The notes beneath the pieces were generated by a model. That model was not told the origin of the DNA and made no database searches. It saw only the letters and a list, made by a program, of their open reading frames with translations. Shown here one piece after another: positions 22,971 through 35,155 of a DNA stretch of 64,000 bases. Position 1 is the stretch's first letter. Each line of letters starts with the position of its first letter. This DNA comes from Lepidonotus clava (lineage: Eukaryota; Annelida; Polychaeta; Phyllodocida; Polynoidae). Location: NCBI GenBank assembly GCA_936440205.1, contig OW387150.1:18636152-18700151 (forward strand), in the 5' to 3' direction. Position numbers and translations under genes: made by a program.

Positions 22971-23335
22971 TTGTAAAATTATACGAGACTTACCTGTAAT
23001 GTTGAAGTAGAATTATAATTTTACCGAGGACAACACTGAGTGTTTTAGGGGTTATGCGAGAACGGACACATGTGGGAACCAGCAGTTTTTAAAGAAATTA
23101 TGGAAATGTCGAACTCATCCTCAATAAGAATAAAACCTCTCCAATGTAATCTTAATTCCAACTTACTACCGTTGAAGAAATATATAATTTTATTTTATTT
23201 TAATGACCCCTCTTTTTTTCTTTTTTTTTTGGCGAGGGTGAGGAGGGCGCATAACCCCTACAACACTCAGTGTTATCCTCGGTAAAATTATAATTCTACT
23301 TCAACATTACAGGTAAGTCTCGTATAATTTTACAA
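22971..23335. mobile_element. Long-armed hairpin element, DIRS-related
   Basis: 365 bp with roughly 88-base, nearly perfect inverted arms, from ttgtaaaattatacgagact through gtaatgttgaagtagaatta to acaacactgagtg. It abuts the 3' terminus of DIRS-like fossil A, whose own terminal repeat carries related words (gattatgcgagaac). Non-coding. The arms look like a younger, separate non-autonomous copy or a rearranged terminus. Confidence 0.7.
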
Positions 23336-24842
23336 ATTTACCTTGTACAACACGTCACGTGTTTACGAGATTATGCGAGAACTTCAAAGCTCGATATTTC
23401 TAAAATTTGTGAAAAATGTCAGTCTCCTATAAATTTCTAAAGTATTTTTCACTCGTGCGCTCAAAGACTCAATAAATCACGCGTAAGATCCACAATTTTA
23501 TTTCACCAAACACAGGTAAATACAGAGTATCTCATCATCATAATGCATCATTCAGCAATGCCTGTCCCACCAGTGCATTGTCGTTGTCTAGTTTTTTGCC
23601 ATAGAACTGTGCAAATGTCCCTGCACTTTTCCAAGAACCCTGTCTCATTATCAGGTGAGCGGCACTCCTAGCCTTCGGGCTGCCGACGTGGTTGCACCCC
23701 TTGTGGAATGGCTTTTGTATTTAGTCATGTCAATACCTGCCTCACTCAACACCTTTAATACCCAGCGGGATAGCGTATCTCTCGAGATGGGTGCATGAGG
23801 TCTAACAAAACTCAAGAGCAACTGACTATGCCCTCTCAGAGTTTCTGTCCTTTTCAAATACGTTTTCAACATCCTGACCACACAAAGTCTCTTACAATCC
23901 GTAAATGGTCTCAGGATCAAGGTATCCAACGGATCCCTTAGCCGATTGTGCTTCAACAACTTCTTCATCTTAAAAGTGACTGTGTCTTCCAACACCATGC
24001 CCTCAGTCTCTAGACTGATGATTGTTTGTCCTCTTTGGGACGTGACTAACAATAACAAAGTCGCTAACTTTAAGGACAACATCTTTAAAGACAAAAATTT
24101 AACTGGACCCCAGTTTTTAAACAGTGTGAACACTAAGTTAACATCCAAGAAACTTTCAAACTGAGGCTTCGCTCGTAACCCCCTCTAACCAACCAACACA
24201 CTAGGGGATGGGTTCCGAATGAAAACCCTTCAAACGAAGGGAGGATGGTTGATAGTGCTGATCAAGCTGAGTTTAAAGCCCCATAACCTAATCCTGCCTC
24301 GGATAGTTGTCTCAAAAAACGACAAGCTTGACGAAGGGTCGGAGCAACTACATCAATATTCCTTTCCAAACGGAAGGTTTTTTCAAGTAGGTGATATACA
24401 ATTTCTTTGTGGACCCCCTCCACACGTCTATAATTAGCCAAGTGGTACTTTTGTCAAACCCTTGCTTCATTAATTTTGACCCTAGAATAGGAAGACCCCC
24501 AATGGGGTGCTGTTTAGAAAACGAGCCCTGTCGGGCTCCCCTGACGGGACCAGCTTGTGTTTTTTCTTTCTGAACTTGATCCTCCTCAGATCCAGCGCCA
24601 TCAACCGTCCCCACCATGGCTGGGTAGGCCACCATGGAACCACCAGCATGCCTCTTGCTCGCTCCCTCAACACCTTCTCTATCGTGTGTGCCATGCAACT
24701 GAAAGGAGGGAAAGCATAAAATTCAAATTCTGACCAAGTCACTGTGAAAGCATCAACTGCAATTGCTTTGGGATCCAGTCTCCAAGCAATGTACCTGTCT
24801 ACCTTATTATTGAGCCGAAGACCTCTACAATTCTGTTGAAAA

Positions 24843-24893
24843 TTGTTTGTTTGTTTGCTGGGGTAGTTTAACGTCCGGCCAACCCTTATGGGT
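24843..24893 (-). mobile_element. SINE tail inserted in DIRS-like fossil A
   Basis: ttgtttgtttgtttgctggg followed by taacgtccggccaaccc, a short 3' tail copy within the RNase H part. Confidence 0.7.
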
Positions 24894-25536
24894 GAAATTT
24901 TTTGATTTAGTGCCCATTCCAGATTGTCCGAAAAATGTCTCAACTCATGGTCTGCTAGAACATTTTCTACCCCTGGTATATGCCAAATCGACAGCCAGTT
25001 CTCTCTTTCTTCGCTCCAGTGCCAAATCAACTGTGCAACCTCATTGCATTCTGGCGATCTAACCCGACCGAGGTTTCTCACATAAGCCAACACCGTTGTA
25101 TTATCAGTCATAATTCTAACGTGTTTCCCTGCCTGGTCACATAGACTCTGCAACCCTAGGTAAATTGCCCTTAGCTCCAGCACATTGATGTGCTGTCCCT
25201 TCTCCTGTGAGGACCACCTGCCTCCTATCGCTGAGTCCCCAACATGGGCCCCCCAGCCTTCATTTGACGCATCAGTAAAAAGAACCACATCAGGCTCTCT
25301 TTGCAAGACTGGTCTACCCGGCCACCTGATATTCCTTAGCCACCACAGAATGTCTTCTCTACCTCTCAGTGACAACGTCATTGTCTGGTCAAGTCCCCCC
25401 TGGCTTGAGTTAGGGCCTCAAATTTCTCTCTTTCCAATGCCTTAGTGTGAGCTTCCCCATACCTGAACGCCTGTGTATAAGACACCATAAGGCCTATCTA
25501 CCAGCTACTTCTCTGATAGTCGGCTTGCTTGCATTA

Positions 25537-25963
25537 GGGGTGACGTCAAAATTCACCAGAGCAGGCCGCAGCCAGTGGTCAGTGATATAGCAGCATGTAG
25601 CCACCACCTAGGGGCAGTGAAGGTCGTGACCTGCTGCCATGGGCTGCAGCCTGATAGAAAGTGGGGGGTAAACTAGACTTTAATGACCCTAAATGACCCC
25701 ATTAACTAATTAAGTAATCGATTAATTAGCTTTAATGAGGTAATTAGGGTATATAATGTATACACACATAAAAGAAAAGTTCCATTTTATCTTTTACCTA
25801 AATAATACACAGATGAAGGCCCATTTCTGGCCCCCCAATGAGATGGGAATGGGGTTTTGGAAGGCTGCGGCCACCCAGTCACACATAGGGCTTTTAACTA
25901 ATATCTAGCTGCAGCCTGCCGCAGCATCTCAGGTTCACAGCCTTTAAATTTTGACGTCACCCC
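25537..25963. mobile_element. PIF/Harbinger-like MITE in DIRS-like fossil A
   Basis: 427 bp with termini GGGGTGACGTCAAAATT and AATTTTGACGTCACCCC, flanked by TTA on both sides (25534-25536, 25964-25966). The interior has gcagccagtgg/ctgcagcctg words. A partial terminus of the same family (aatgacgtcaaaattcag) lies at about 2878. Confidence 0.8.
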
Positions 25964-28600
25964 TTAAGCACCTGAATTGCCGCCCTTTCAAACTTTTCTT
26001 CTTTCTCTTTGGTAAGAAAAATTTTGAATAGTTGGGAATCTAATTCAAACCCCAAGAAAGTCAGCCTTTGGGTGGGTTGTAAAACTGTTTTACTGGGTGT
26101 ACTACAAAACCAAGGGAGGACAGAAGGTCCTTCAACTTCTGCAGCATTAGCCAACACTTTTCAAAGTCGTCCGCCACCACAAAGGAATCATCTATATAAG
26201 GGAAACACTCAAACCCCTGTTCCCTCAGAATAGCAAATGGTGGTGCCAGCATCTTAGTGAAAAACCTCGGCGCGCACGCCAGACCATTCGGCAATACCCC
26301 AAACTGGTATAAACACCCATTCCATCTGAACCTCAGAAACTTTCTGTGCTCAGAATGAACCGGTACAGAATAATAGGCTTCTTTTGGGTCAATCAAGCCT
26401 AACCAACAGTCCTCTCCCATCATCTCTCTAGCTGTGTTTAGTGAGTGCATTTTGAAATGCTCATACTCTACATGTAAGTTAACCCAAGTAAGATCCAAAA
26501 TGAGCTTGAAGCTCCCGTCCTTTTTTGGTCTTAGAAAGATATTGGAGATAACTTGATCAACTGTTGGTTCAGCCTCTTCAATGATACCTTTCTCTAACAT
26601 CACATGTAATTCCGAATTAACAAAATTCGACTCTTCTACTGACAACTTGTAAGGCTTAGGTTCCCTGACCTATACTGGTTTCTCTACAAACAGTATCCTA
26701 ACTCCTCTGACAGAGTCGATCAACCATGGATCTTTAGACACCTTAATCCAGTTGTTTACACAAAAGGCAATCTGACCCCCTACAAAATTAGTCGAAGGCC
26801 TAGATTTTTTCAAATCAACCAATACCTCTTCCCAACCTTCCTCAGTATCCGACTCTTCCGGGGAACTCACCTCAGGTGAATCTACTTCTGGAAGTTCCCC
26901 TTCTTCGCAAAACCCTGCTGTCTGTGGCCTAGGTCCTCTGAGCCTTCTCAGGAAACCCCCCATCATGGGGAATTGGTTGGGAAACTGTGGGAAATGGGGC
27001 TGCTGGAAAGCTGGTGGTCCCGGGAATCTGACCTGCTGCTGTTGCTGCGAGAATGGGTTGTATGCCCTGAACATTGGCATCCCAACAAATGGACCCCTGA
27101 ACCTCTTCTGCTGTTGAGTGTTCTTAACTTGCGGGGCCGGCTGCTTCCTCTTAATCAGCTTGTCTCCAATGTGTTTTCGCCGTCTCATTAAGCTTTCCTC
27201 CGAACAACCAGCCCGGGTCAGCTCCCTCCGTCGGCTTGGAAAGCATCTTTGCGTAAATTGGTGCTAAGTGAGGTTTCAGGAACTCCTTCCTCCTGTTTGA
27301 CATAGCCGTGTCAGTGAAAGCGAGCAGCTGAGCCCCTTCCACCACATACCTCGCTAACTCGTTAAGTTCTGGATCCTCCTTTCCCCTTGAAACCGTGAGT
27401 TCCACTAGTGGTGGAAAAGCTGACAACGCTCCCGCCATGCCCCGCTGGATAGCCTGAAGGCTCTAATCCAAGTTCCTGACCTTCTGGTCGACCGCCTGGA
27501 ACACTTCCTCGTCTAGTCTCGGGGTCTTCATCTCCGGGACATTCTCCACTCTAGGGAAGGTTTTCGAAAGCCTGTTCATCTCTGAGAGAACATGAGCCTC
27601 CACCAAGCATTTAGTGAGCAAGTCTGCTACCCCACAACTCACTTTAGCTGACACTTTATCTGCCTCTTTTACCTGAGACAACTGGGAGTTAATCAAATCT
27701 GCGGCCACCCCTTCCGGCAGCTTAGCAGCACATGTAGCACCTCGGCTGACGCAGAAACGTCATCCTCTTCCTGGTCCCAGTCAGTATGGAGGAAACCCGC
27801 TCCCAACGAAACATTTGATGCAAAGTTCCCAAATTGCAAAGCTAGGAGTTGCTGTTGTTGCCACAACCACTACTGCTGAGCCGCTGTAAACGCCTCCCCC
27901 AATGACGGGAAATGGTCTGCACCCTGCGACCCCTCGTTGCCAAGCATGTTGCCACGCTCCCTGAGCGGTCGTTGGTCCGTTTCCGCCGCGCCCTTGACAA
28001 CTGGCACCAGAGTGGCGGTCGCTATGGACTCATCCAGGGTCACCGCCCCGCTCTCTGCTTGGCCAGGCCCCTGGGCCGTTTTGGCGGACACCGAGCCCAG
28101 CCCTGTCACCGAAGTCGTCTGTTTCGTCTTGGGCCTTTTCAAACTCTTAGCCTTAGACTTCTTCAAAAGTTGCGAAGAAGAAGAGGTAGCAACTGCACCC
28201 CCTTTTTCCAAAACGTCCATAATGACGACTGTCTGCTCCTCAAGCAACACAATCGACGAGTTATTGGTCGTCCTCTTCGATGCCATAGTTGAACTGGGGA
28301 AACGACTTCTCTGCGCACGGCAAACTGTCGAAGTCAGAAAACACATCATTAGTGACTGACCCCCAATAAAATTTTAACACCAAAAAGACCAGAAGGAACC
28401 TGGCAAACTATTTGCCCTAGTTTAACACAAAAACGGGCGAAGAAAAACAACAAAATTCGTGAAATAGTTACCTGCTGCTCAGCTTCGCTGTTTCTTTCCC
28501 AAGCGCGCGTTCCTTGCTGCTGGTTCCCACGTGTGTCCTTTCTCGCATAATCATGTAAACACGTGACGTGTTGTGCGAGGTAAAATTATGATATTATGAA

Positions 28601-28945
28601 AGATTATTTTGCAGATGTTTACGCGTCTGTTTAAATAACAATAATATCTCAAAACTGGAATTATGTAACAATTGTAAGATGTCATTACTACCCTCTAGGT
28701 ATAATAGTCACCTGCTTACATTTATGTACAATTACCCAAGTGAAAATAAGTATAGGAATTATCCTGTAAGACAGACTCGATTACACAATGCACCTGTTTT
28801 TAAAACTTGTAAACCAAGATTTGAAAAATCAAAAATGAATGTCTTTTATAGAGGTGCATTAGCATGGAATTGTCATAACAAATAAAAATTCAAGGAAAAA
28901 CAAAAACCGATTATTGAAGTTAAATGTGATGATTTGATCTGTGAT
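28601..28945 (+). mobile_element. LINE C-terminal fragment, left half
   Basis: Plus-strand frame 28679-28885 reads PVFKTCKPRFEKSKMNVFY then RGALAWN, the C-terminal tail typical of CR1/Jockey-type LINE proteins. It stops at 28885; the 3' UTR continues after the 28946-30350 insertion. Confidence 0.55.
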
Positions 28946-30350
28946 CCCAGCAAACAAAATCACGTTGCTACAACGTTGTGACAACGTTGTGTTTTGGTTG
29001 TGACAACGTTGCACTTTTTCGTTGTGACAACGTAAAAATGTAGACTCCCAGAAACGTTGTGACAACGTTGTAAATTAAGTTGCACACAACCTTCTCACAA
29101 CCAATACACAACGTTGTAAATGGTCTGTTGTGACAACGTTATGAAATTACGTTGCTACCACGTAAAAATGTAGACTCCCAGGAACGTTGCTGCAACGTAA
29201 TTTTGTACCTTCACCCTCATACAACTACACTTAAATGATGGAAAAACTTTATTTGTTTTCTGTGTGTTTTCTGTCTGTCAGAATGTGTTGCTGAGGTATC
29301 TACACATTTTCTATAGTCGCCATTTCCTTCATCATAATCTGTTGAGTGGAATCAAGCTCCTGCAAATAAATATAACATACATCTGAAAACTTAAGAATCA
29401 CGTATTTTGGCAAAATATACTGTACACATACATTCACCACAAACCTACAGTAATCTAACCATCAGGCCGTAGTTCACCTTTAGTGCACATTTCCTTGAAT
29501 TTTAAGATCATACAGAAATCTCAAAACACATCTTAACCTAAGAACCCATGTGATTTAGCAATATTTACCCTATGCCGATAAAGGAAACACATTCTATCTT
29601 TGATGTAAGGGAATGTATTTTTCTATTAAAATCAAAGAAAATTAATTGTCATGAAAATCAATTAGGCCTACATGCAGAATTATCAACAGTATCGTTAACG
29701 ACTATCACCCTGCAGATATAATGATATATGACCAAAAATAGTTCTTTCATTTACCATTGATTGTATGGACAATATCGACCTACCTCATAGCACTTGTGAG
29801 ACATCCACTTCCTTCAGCACTTTGAGGTGTGCTGGCCGGCCAAAGGTCACTACTAAACTAGTGGTCAGTAGTAGGCCAGCTAACTGGGCCAATACCGGGC
29901 CCCTGAGCTGTGCTGGCCGACCTTGTGCTCTACTAACACCTTTGGTCAGTAGTAGGCCGGTTAACTGCGCCTACACTCGCCCCTTGGGGCGTGCTGGACA
30001 GCCAGTGTCTTTACTAGCACCCCTGGTCAGTAGGGGGCACGGCAGCTGGTAGTGGAGGTGGGTGGGGGGTTGGGGGAGGGGGCGGAAACTTCAAGGAAGA
30101 CAGGATATTATGTAATCATTTCCTGTAATAAAATACAACGTAGGTACAACGTTGCTACAACGTTGTTAATATCACGTTGTAATTACCAACATGTATAACG
30201 TGTTAACAACGTTGTATTTGGTGGTTGCATTCACGTTGTACCACAACGTTGTACTCCAAGGTTGTAGCAACGTTGTAGGCACGTAATATCACAACATAAC
30301 CAAACTACAACTAAAAGCCAACGTTGTATTTACGTTGTGTGTTTGCTGGG
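28946..30350. mobile_element. ACAACGTTGT-rich inverted-repeat DNA element
   Basis: 1405 bp with ends CCCAGCAAACA and TGTTTGCTGGG, an 11-bp terminal inverted repeat, and AT on both flanks. Both terminal 200-270 bases consist largely of acaacgttgt/cgttgtgacaacg words, about 25 in total. There is no transposase; the middle is unique DNA plus a minisatellite. It splits a LINE 3' end. I do not assign a superfamily. Confidence 0.75.
29815..30040 (+). repeat. GC-rich minisatellite, ~80-bp unit x3
   Basis: Three units containing gtgctggccggcca, then ctactaa..., then tggtcagtagtaggccggtt. The open frame across it is a product of the repeat. Confidence 0.75.
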
Positions 30351-30735
30351 ATATTTGTGTAGTTTTAGTAATTGTCTTTTACTCATACACTATATTTGTT
30401 TTAACCACAACTTATTCTTAGAATTTTTATTATTTATAGTAATTTAACGATGATTATGCTTGCTTGTTTTGTATTATATATTATTGTTGTCCTCCTGAAA
30501 GTTACCTTTGCAATCAATGTATTTTAGTTACTATTAATTATCTATTGGACAACTGTATGCCCAATCAATAAATATTCTCTTAATTGTGTACTATAATGTA
30601 TTATACACATAAGTTGGAACAATGTGTATATTTGGCTGTTGATCTTATATCACAGGCAGAAAAGTGAGACAAGTTTCCTGTATACTTATTTTTTGTCTGT
30701 CTAAATAAAACAATATAAAAAAAACACTAAATTAT
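30351..30735 (+). mobile_element. LINE 3' UTR, right half
   Basis: Continuation of the 28601 fragment; AT-rich, ending in ctaaataaaacaatataaaa and an A run. Confidence 0.45.
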
Positions 30736-30736
30736 G

Positions 30737-30968
30737 TCATAGGCCCACACAATACCCCACCCAGTCCTATTATACTGACACCTGGCAGGCCAGTCATGTT
30801 TCGTGGTCATTACTTTATACCAAGTGCCAGGCAAGCAGTGACCACTGCCATTGTTAAAGTCTTTGGTGTGACTCGTCTAGGGATGAATCCTAAAGCCTCC
30901 CAGACTAGAAGAGGGCACTCTACCAATTGAGCTACCGAGTCTGGTCTCCCCATTTGTCGCCTTCTGTC
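30737..30968 (-). mobile_element. tRNA-derived SINE, head half
   Basis: In complement it has the complete tRNA-like head (gactcggtagctcaattggt) and the body to atgtcataggcccacacaat, lacking the 3' tail. Confidence 0.75.
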
Positions 30969-31172
30969 AGGGAACTGACAGATCTACTTGGGCTCCTAGT
31001 CACTTAATTAGGCCCACACATTTGTAGGCCTAAACTGTGACATTTTTCACACCCCGAGGGCCGCAAATTAGCACCTTTCTATCGTTAGGCTTAGCCTAGG
31101 CCTAGCCAAATGATTGACTCTCTACTCCTACATAGGTAATTAAGCCTAGGCCCAGCTGACACTAGTACTACA

Positions 31173-31496
31173 CAGGGCTTGACAAATCAATTCGAAACCT
31201 GGTTGCCCACTGGGCAACTTGAGTCCAGAAAGTGGTTGCCCAGCTACAAAATGTGGTGGCCAAGTAACATTTGACAAGAATACAGTAAATTATATAGGTG
31301 ACAGATACCTTAGAATTTAGATGTGGTTGACTGCATGGATTTAGGGGTAAATATTTGGATATTCATAATTTTTCAAACCCAAAATTTTGAATTCTGAATC
31401 GGGTTGCCCACTGGGCAACTCAAGTACTCATTTCAGAGGCCCAGTATGACATTTTGGTGGTCTTGGGCTACTGGACACCTGATTTGTCAAGCCCTG
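31173..31496. mobile_element. hAT-like TIR element, 6-bp duplication
   Basis: 324 bp with 17-bp inverted ends CAGGGCTTGACAAATCA / TGATTTGTCAAGCCCTG, flanked by ACTACA on both sides. The subterminal phrase ggttgcccactgggcaact is repeated near both ends. Confidence 0.9.
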
Positions 31497-31699
31497 ACTA
31501 CAACCTGACTTCCCATTAACATTATAAACCCCTTTTTCGGGAATTTCTAATTTTGGTATTTTCCTTAATTATTGGGACATTTCGGGACACTCGGGACACT
31601 TTAGCATAGAGTTATTAGTACTAGCGGACAAAATAGTGCCAGTCCTAGTAGATCTATGACCTCCGTTGGGGCCTAGGCCTAACTGACGGGGCCTAAGTG

Positions 31700-31993
31700 C
31701 AGGCATGTAAGTCGGGGAAAGTCATTTCTGCGGAATAATAATAAAATTGCTCAGAAATGGATATAAACTCATTTTTAAGGGGGGAAATCAACCTATTACA
31801 TGTTTATTTATGAAAAATATCACAATAAATATCAAAAAATGTTTTTCTAGATTTTTCTGCAAAAAAATATTAAGGTACCCCCACCCCCTATAGAACAAAT
31901 ATTTTCTCCTCGAATTTGGAGGAATCACAAAAATGATCAAAATAATTCAAAAAATGCGGAATTCCGCCTTTCCGCAGAAATCTTACATGCCTG
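31700..31993. mobile_element. hAT-like TIR element, 6-bp duplication
   Basis: 294 bp, ends CAGGCATGTAAG / CTTACATGCCTG, flanked by TAAGTG on both sides. The right subterminal region carries gcggaattccgcctttccgc. Confidence 0.9.
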
Positions 31994-32040
31994 TAAGTGG
32001 CAGGAGGCCTTAGTGCCCAAGTTCTGACATCTAGCCTCTA

Positions 32041-32107
32041 GATCTAGGGACCACATTCCAAATTCCCCGATTGACTAGGGACCACATTCCAAATTCCCTG
32101 ATTGAAT
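32041..32107 (+). repeat. 33-bp tandem duplication
   Basis: ctagggaccacattccaaat followed by tccc(c/t)gattga occurs twice in succession. Confidence 0.8.
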
Positions 32108-32239
32108 TAGAGGGTTTTAGTTGCATTAGATGGATAGATCATGGTCTATACATAGTAACTCAAATGGTTCTCCAGAATAGGGAAGTGGCACCTGCGTATA
32201 TATTCACAACAAATTGAATTTTTTAGCATATGAATTCAG

Positions 32240-32830
32240 TCATTTAAATAGAATTAATAAAGACGTGGAAATTCAGTGGGTCACTATTAATCAACTCTAG
32301 CAGCTCATTAGTTACCCATTCCTCTTTGACTTTGCTAATTCTGAATTCTCTAAGTGGGCACAGTTGATCAGTGGTCTCCCGAATCAAGGTAAACATAATG
32401 TCCCAGGCAATATCAACATTGTCTTCAGAACCAAACTGTGCCCAATTTTTACTACTCAGTATGTCACAGAACTCATCTTCATTCAAATTTCTATAACTTC
32501 TTCCGGTAAAACTTGCCTTGGAACTCGGCTTGCTGAATTTTTTCTTGGTAATATATACAAAAGAATGATCACTCTAACTGATAACCAAAATACCTGCTGA
32601 AGCAATATCTAGTATATTGGAGAAGACATGGTCTATACATGAGCTTTGCTTAGCAGTAACCCCAGTCCCGTATATGTGGCTTTAAACTATGAGTATATGC
32701 CCAGTTAGATTTGGGGTCACATTTTTATTGAAATCTATATTTAGATCGCCTATCAGTACAAATTCCTCCTTGATGGTTAGCTTTAATAGAGTCAGGCATT
32801 CTTCCAAGTAATCCAGTAACAATCTGTAAT
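32240..32830 (-). mobile_element. LINE endonuclease part, inverted 5' segment
   Basis: Minus-strand reading gives GDLNIDF, SSCIDHVFSN and SDHSFVYI, the C-terminal half of an APE-type LINE endonuclease. DQLCPLREFRISKVKEEWVT, the spacer that precedes RT, follows. It lies head to head with the plus-strand RT part starting at about 32835, so one LINE copy has its 5' part inverted. Stops and frameshifts are present; dead. Confidence 0.8.
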
Positions 32831-33787
32831 TACCATTTGGGCCCTCAGTTAGCAGCTAATATGACTGATAATTGGAGCTATGAGGGCATATATGCTGAAT
32901 CAAATATGAACAATATTTTGGTCACAGAGAATGAGGTACTGAAATGTATTGATAATATTAATAAAGCCAAATCCTCTGCTCTTGAAAATTTATCAAGTCA
33001 CATCCTTAAGTTAGTGTCCAGGTGCCAACTCGTGAAATTCACTTGATTGATCAATTTATCCTTTTCAGAAAGGAAGCTTCCCTTCCCAATAGAAAGAAGC
33101 TAAAACTGCACCTTTGCCTAAAGAAGGGGACCCCACAAACGTATCAAATTATCGACCGATTTCATTACTCCCACTGCCAGGAAAAATAATTGAACAACTT
33201 TTTCATAAATATTTACTCAATCATTTCGAAATCATCTTCTTGGTAAAAACCAAGGCGGTTTCCGTCCGGGACACTCTACAATATCTACAATAGCTAAATT
33301 TTTGGAACCGATTTACAAAGGAATAAGTTCTAACAAATTTTCTATTGCTATATTCATTGATTTTCGGAAAGCCTTCGACACTGTTAACCATGAAATCTTA
33401 CTAAAAAAGCTGAAATCTTTAGGCATTGTACGTAACAACTTAGATTGGCTGACAAACTGCTTAAGTCATAGAACCCAGACCATGATAGCTAATAATATCA
33501 TTTCATGCCCTGCAAATATAATTTGTGATGTCCCCCAGGGAAGCACACCAGGGCCCTTGCTCTTCTTGGCATTTATAAATGATCTAGAGAAAAATTCTGT
33601 TGAATTGTGATTCTTTTATGTACACGGATGACACGGTAGTATTGGTTACTGGAGATGATATTGATGCTGCTCATAATGGTCTCCAGAAAGACATTGATGA
33701 GATTTATACCTGGTGCAATAAAAATAAAGTCTCTGTTAATTTAGGAAAAAACTAATGTATGTTATTTGGAAGTAGGCATACAATTAA

Positions 33788-34146
33788 CCCTTTAAGGACT
33801 CCAGTATCTCTCAGGCATCACCACCAATTGACTCCTGTATCTATCAGGCATCACCAGGCCTAGACGCCAGATGCCTCAGAGATACATAGCAAATATGTTA
33901 GGATTATGAATTTAATGCTCAATACATATCAAACACAATGTTGTTTGTTTCAAAATACTGAAATGATCCATATTATGCTTTATCTAACTATTGACATTTG
34001 GAAAATAATTATTTCTATTCACGTTTTAGCTTGTAATTGCTCTGATTTAAAACTTTGTGCTATCAGTGGAGTCTCTTGGAGGCATTCCCTGAGTAAATTG
34101 GTGTCCATTTAATACTATATAAAATATTTGTGGCATCTTGAAAGGG
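33788..34146. mobile_element. piggyBac-like MITE in the LINE
   Basis: 359 bp starting CCCTTTAAGGA and ending CTTGAAAGGG, with TTAA immediately on both sides. It contains cagatgcctcagagatacat, shared with 50431-50647. Confidence 0.8.
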
Positions 34147-34873
34147 TTAAGAATACAGCTCCATATGATATTGTCTTAGGGGGTGAAGTACTGAAGTATG
34201 TCAAATCCTACAAATATCTGGGAGTCATTTTGGATCAAACATTGAGGTTCGAGAAACATATGAATAATTGTGTGAAAACAGTGTCTTATAAGTCTCACCT
34301 ATTAAGCAAAATAAGAAATGATTTCACAGAAAATGCAGCCATAACTATTTACAAATCTACCATACTATCCTATATTGACTATGGGATATAGTATATGATG
34401 AAGCCACCCTGTCAAATTTGAATAAGCTGCAAAGACTGCAGAACAATTGCCTACCGATTTGTGGTAAGGCTGCTAGACGCTATCCTGTAATAGAATTACA
34501 TCACAAATACAATGTAGGCAATTTAAAAGGTAGAAGACAGGCCCATATCAAAAACTTTATGTGTAAGTGTCAGAATGAAATTTGAAAAACATCTGAAAGA
34601 TGACAGGGAAAGAATTATGACAAGAGCTAGAATGGCATCCGTATTCAAAACTGAAATTTTCAGGAAAAATAAATACACAGGTAGTATATTACTATATATA
34701 CTTCAGAGGAGCATGCATCTGGAACAAATTACCTGTAGATGTACGTAATATCTCTTCCCATTCACGTTTTAAGTACGTTAGTAAGAAGTGCATGCTAGAT
34801 TTGAATAGGCAGCTCACAAACTAATATCAATACTGGAGATATATGATTGACTAAGGCTAAAAATTATTACTAA

Positions 34874-35155
34874 CAGGCTAGGAAAATTTGGCCAAAATTC
34901 TGGTCGTCTGAGGACGACCATTAGCAAAAATCTGGTCGTCCACACACAGCTTTAGGTTGTCCACAATATTGAGACTATTTCTTATATTCTAACAAGCTAT
35001 CAAAATAGACAGAAATAATATTTTATAGATAAACTTTTTATGGATAATTCCTGAATATCTGGTCGTCATGAGGACGACCAGAAATCATTTTCTGGTCGTC
35101 CACAGCCATTTTCTGGTCGTCGAGGACACGCGGACACGCAGATTTTCCTAGCCTG
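34874..35155. mobile_element. hAT-like TIR element, 5-bp duplication
   Basis: 282 bp, ends CAGGCTAGGAAAAT / ATTTTCCTAGCCTG, flanked by ACTAA on both sides. Interior tctggtcgtc/gacgacca words. Same family as 53290-53830. Confidence 0.9.

Larger units (their letters stand above)
23336..28600 (-). mobile_element. DIRS-like retroelement fossil A
   Basis: Inverted terminal repeats: plus-strand acaacacgtcacgtgtttac near 23346 and the same words on the minus strand at 28590-28550. Minus-strand parts: gag-like (27870-28349, 27463-27708, 27151-27438, 26670-27188), reverse transcriptase (26061-26645, with YIDDSFVV), RNase H (24482-25381, with DASNEGWGAH) and a tyrosine recombinase (23651-24148, with SHSTRGATTS). 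The layout is that of the DIRS group. It is broken, with several interruptions, but fuller and younger than fossil B. Hosts a SINE tail and a PIF-like MITE. Confidence 0.85.

Noticed and set aside
29765-30052. Open frame with repeated CAGRP peptides
   Set aside because: Translation of the GC-rich minisatellite inside the AACGTTGT element.
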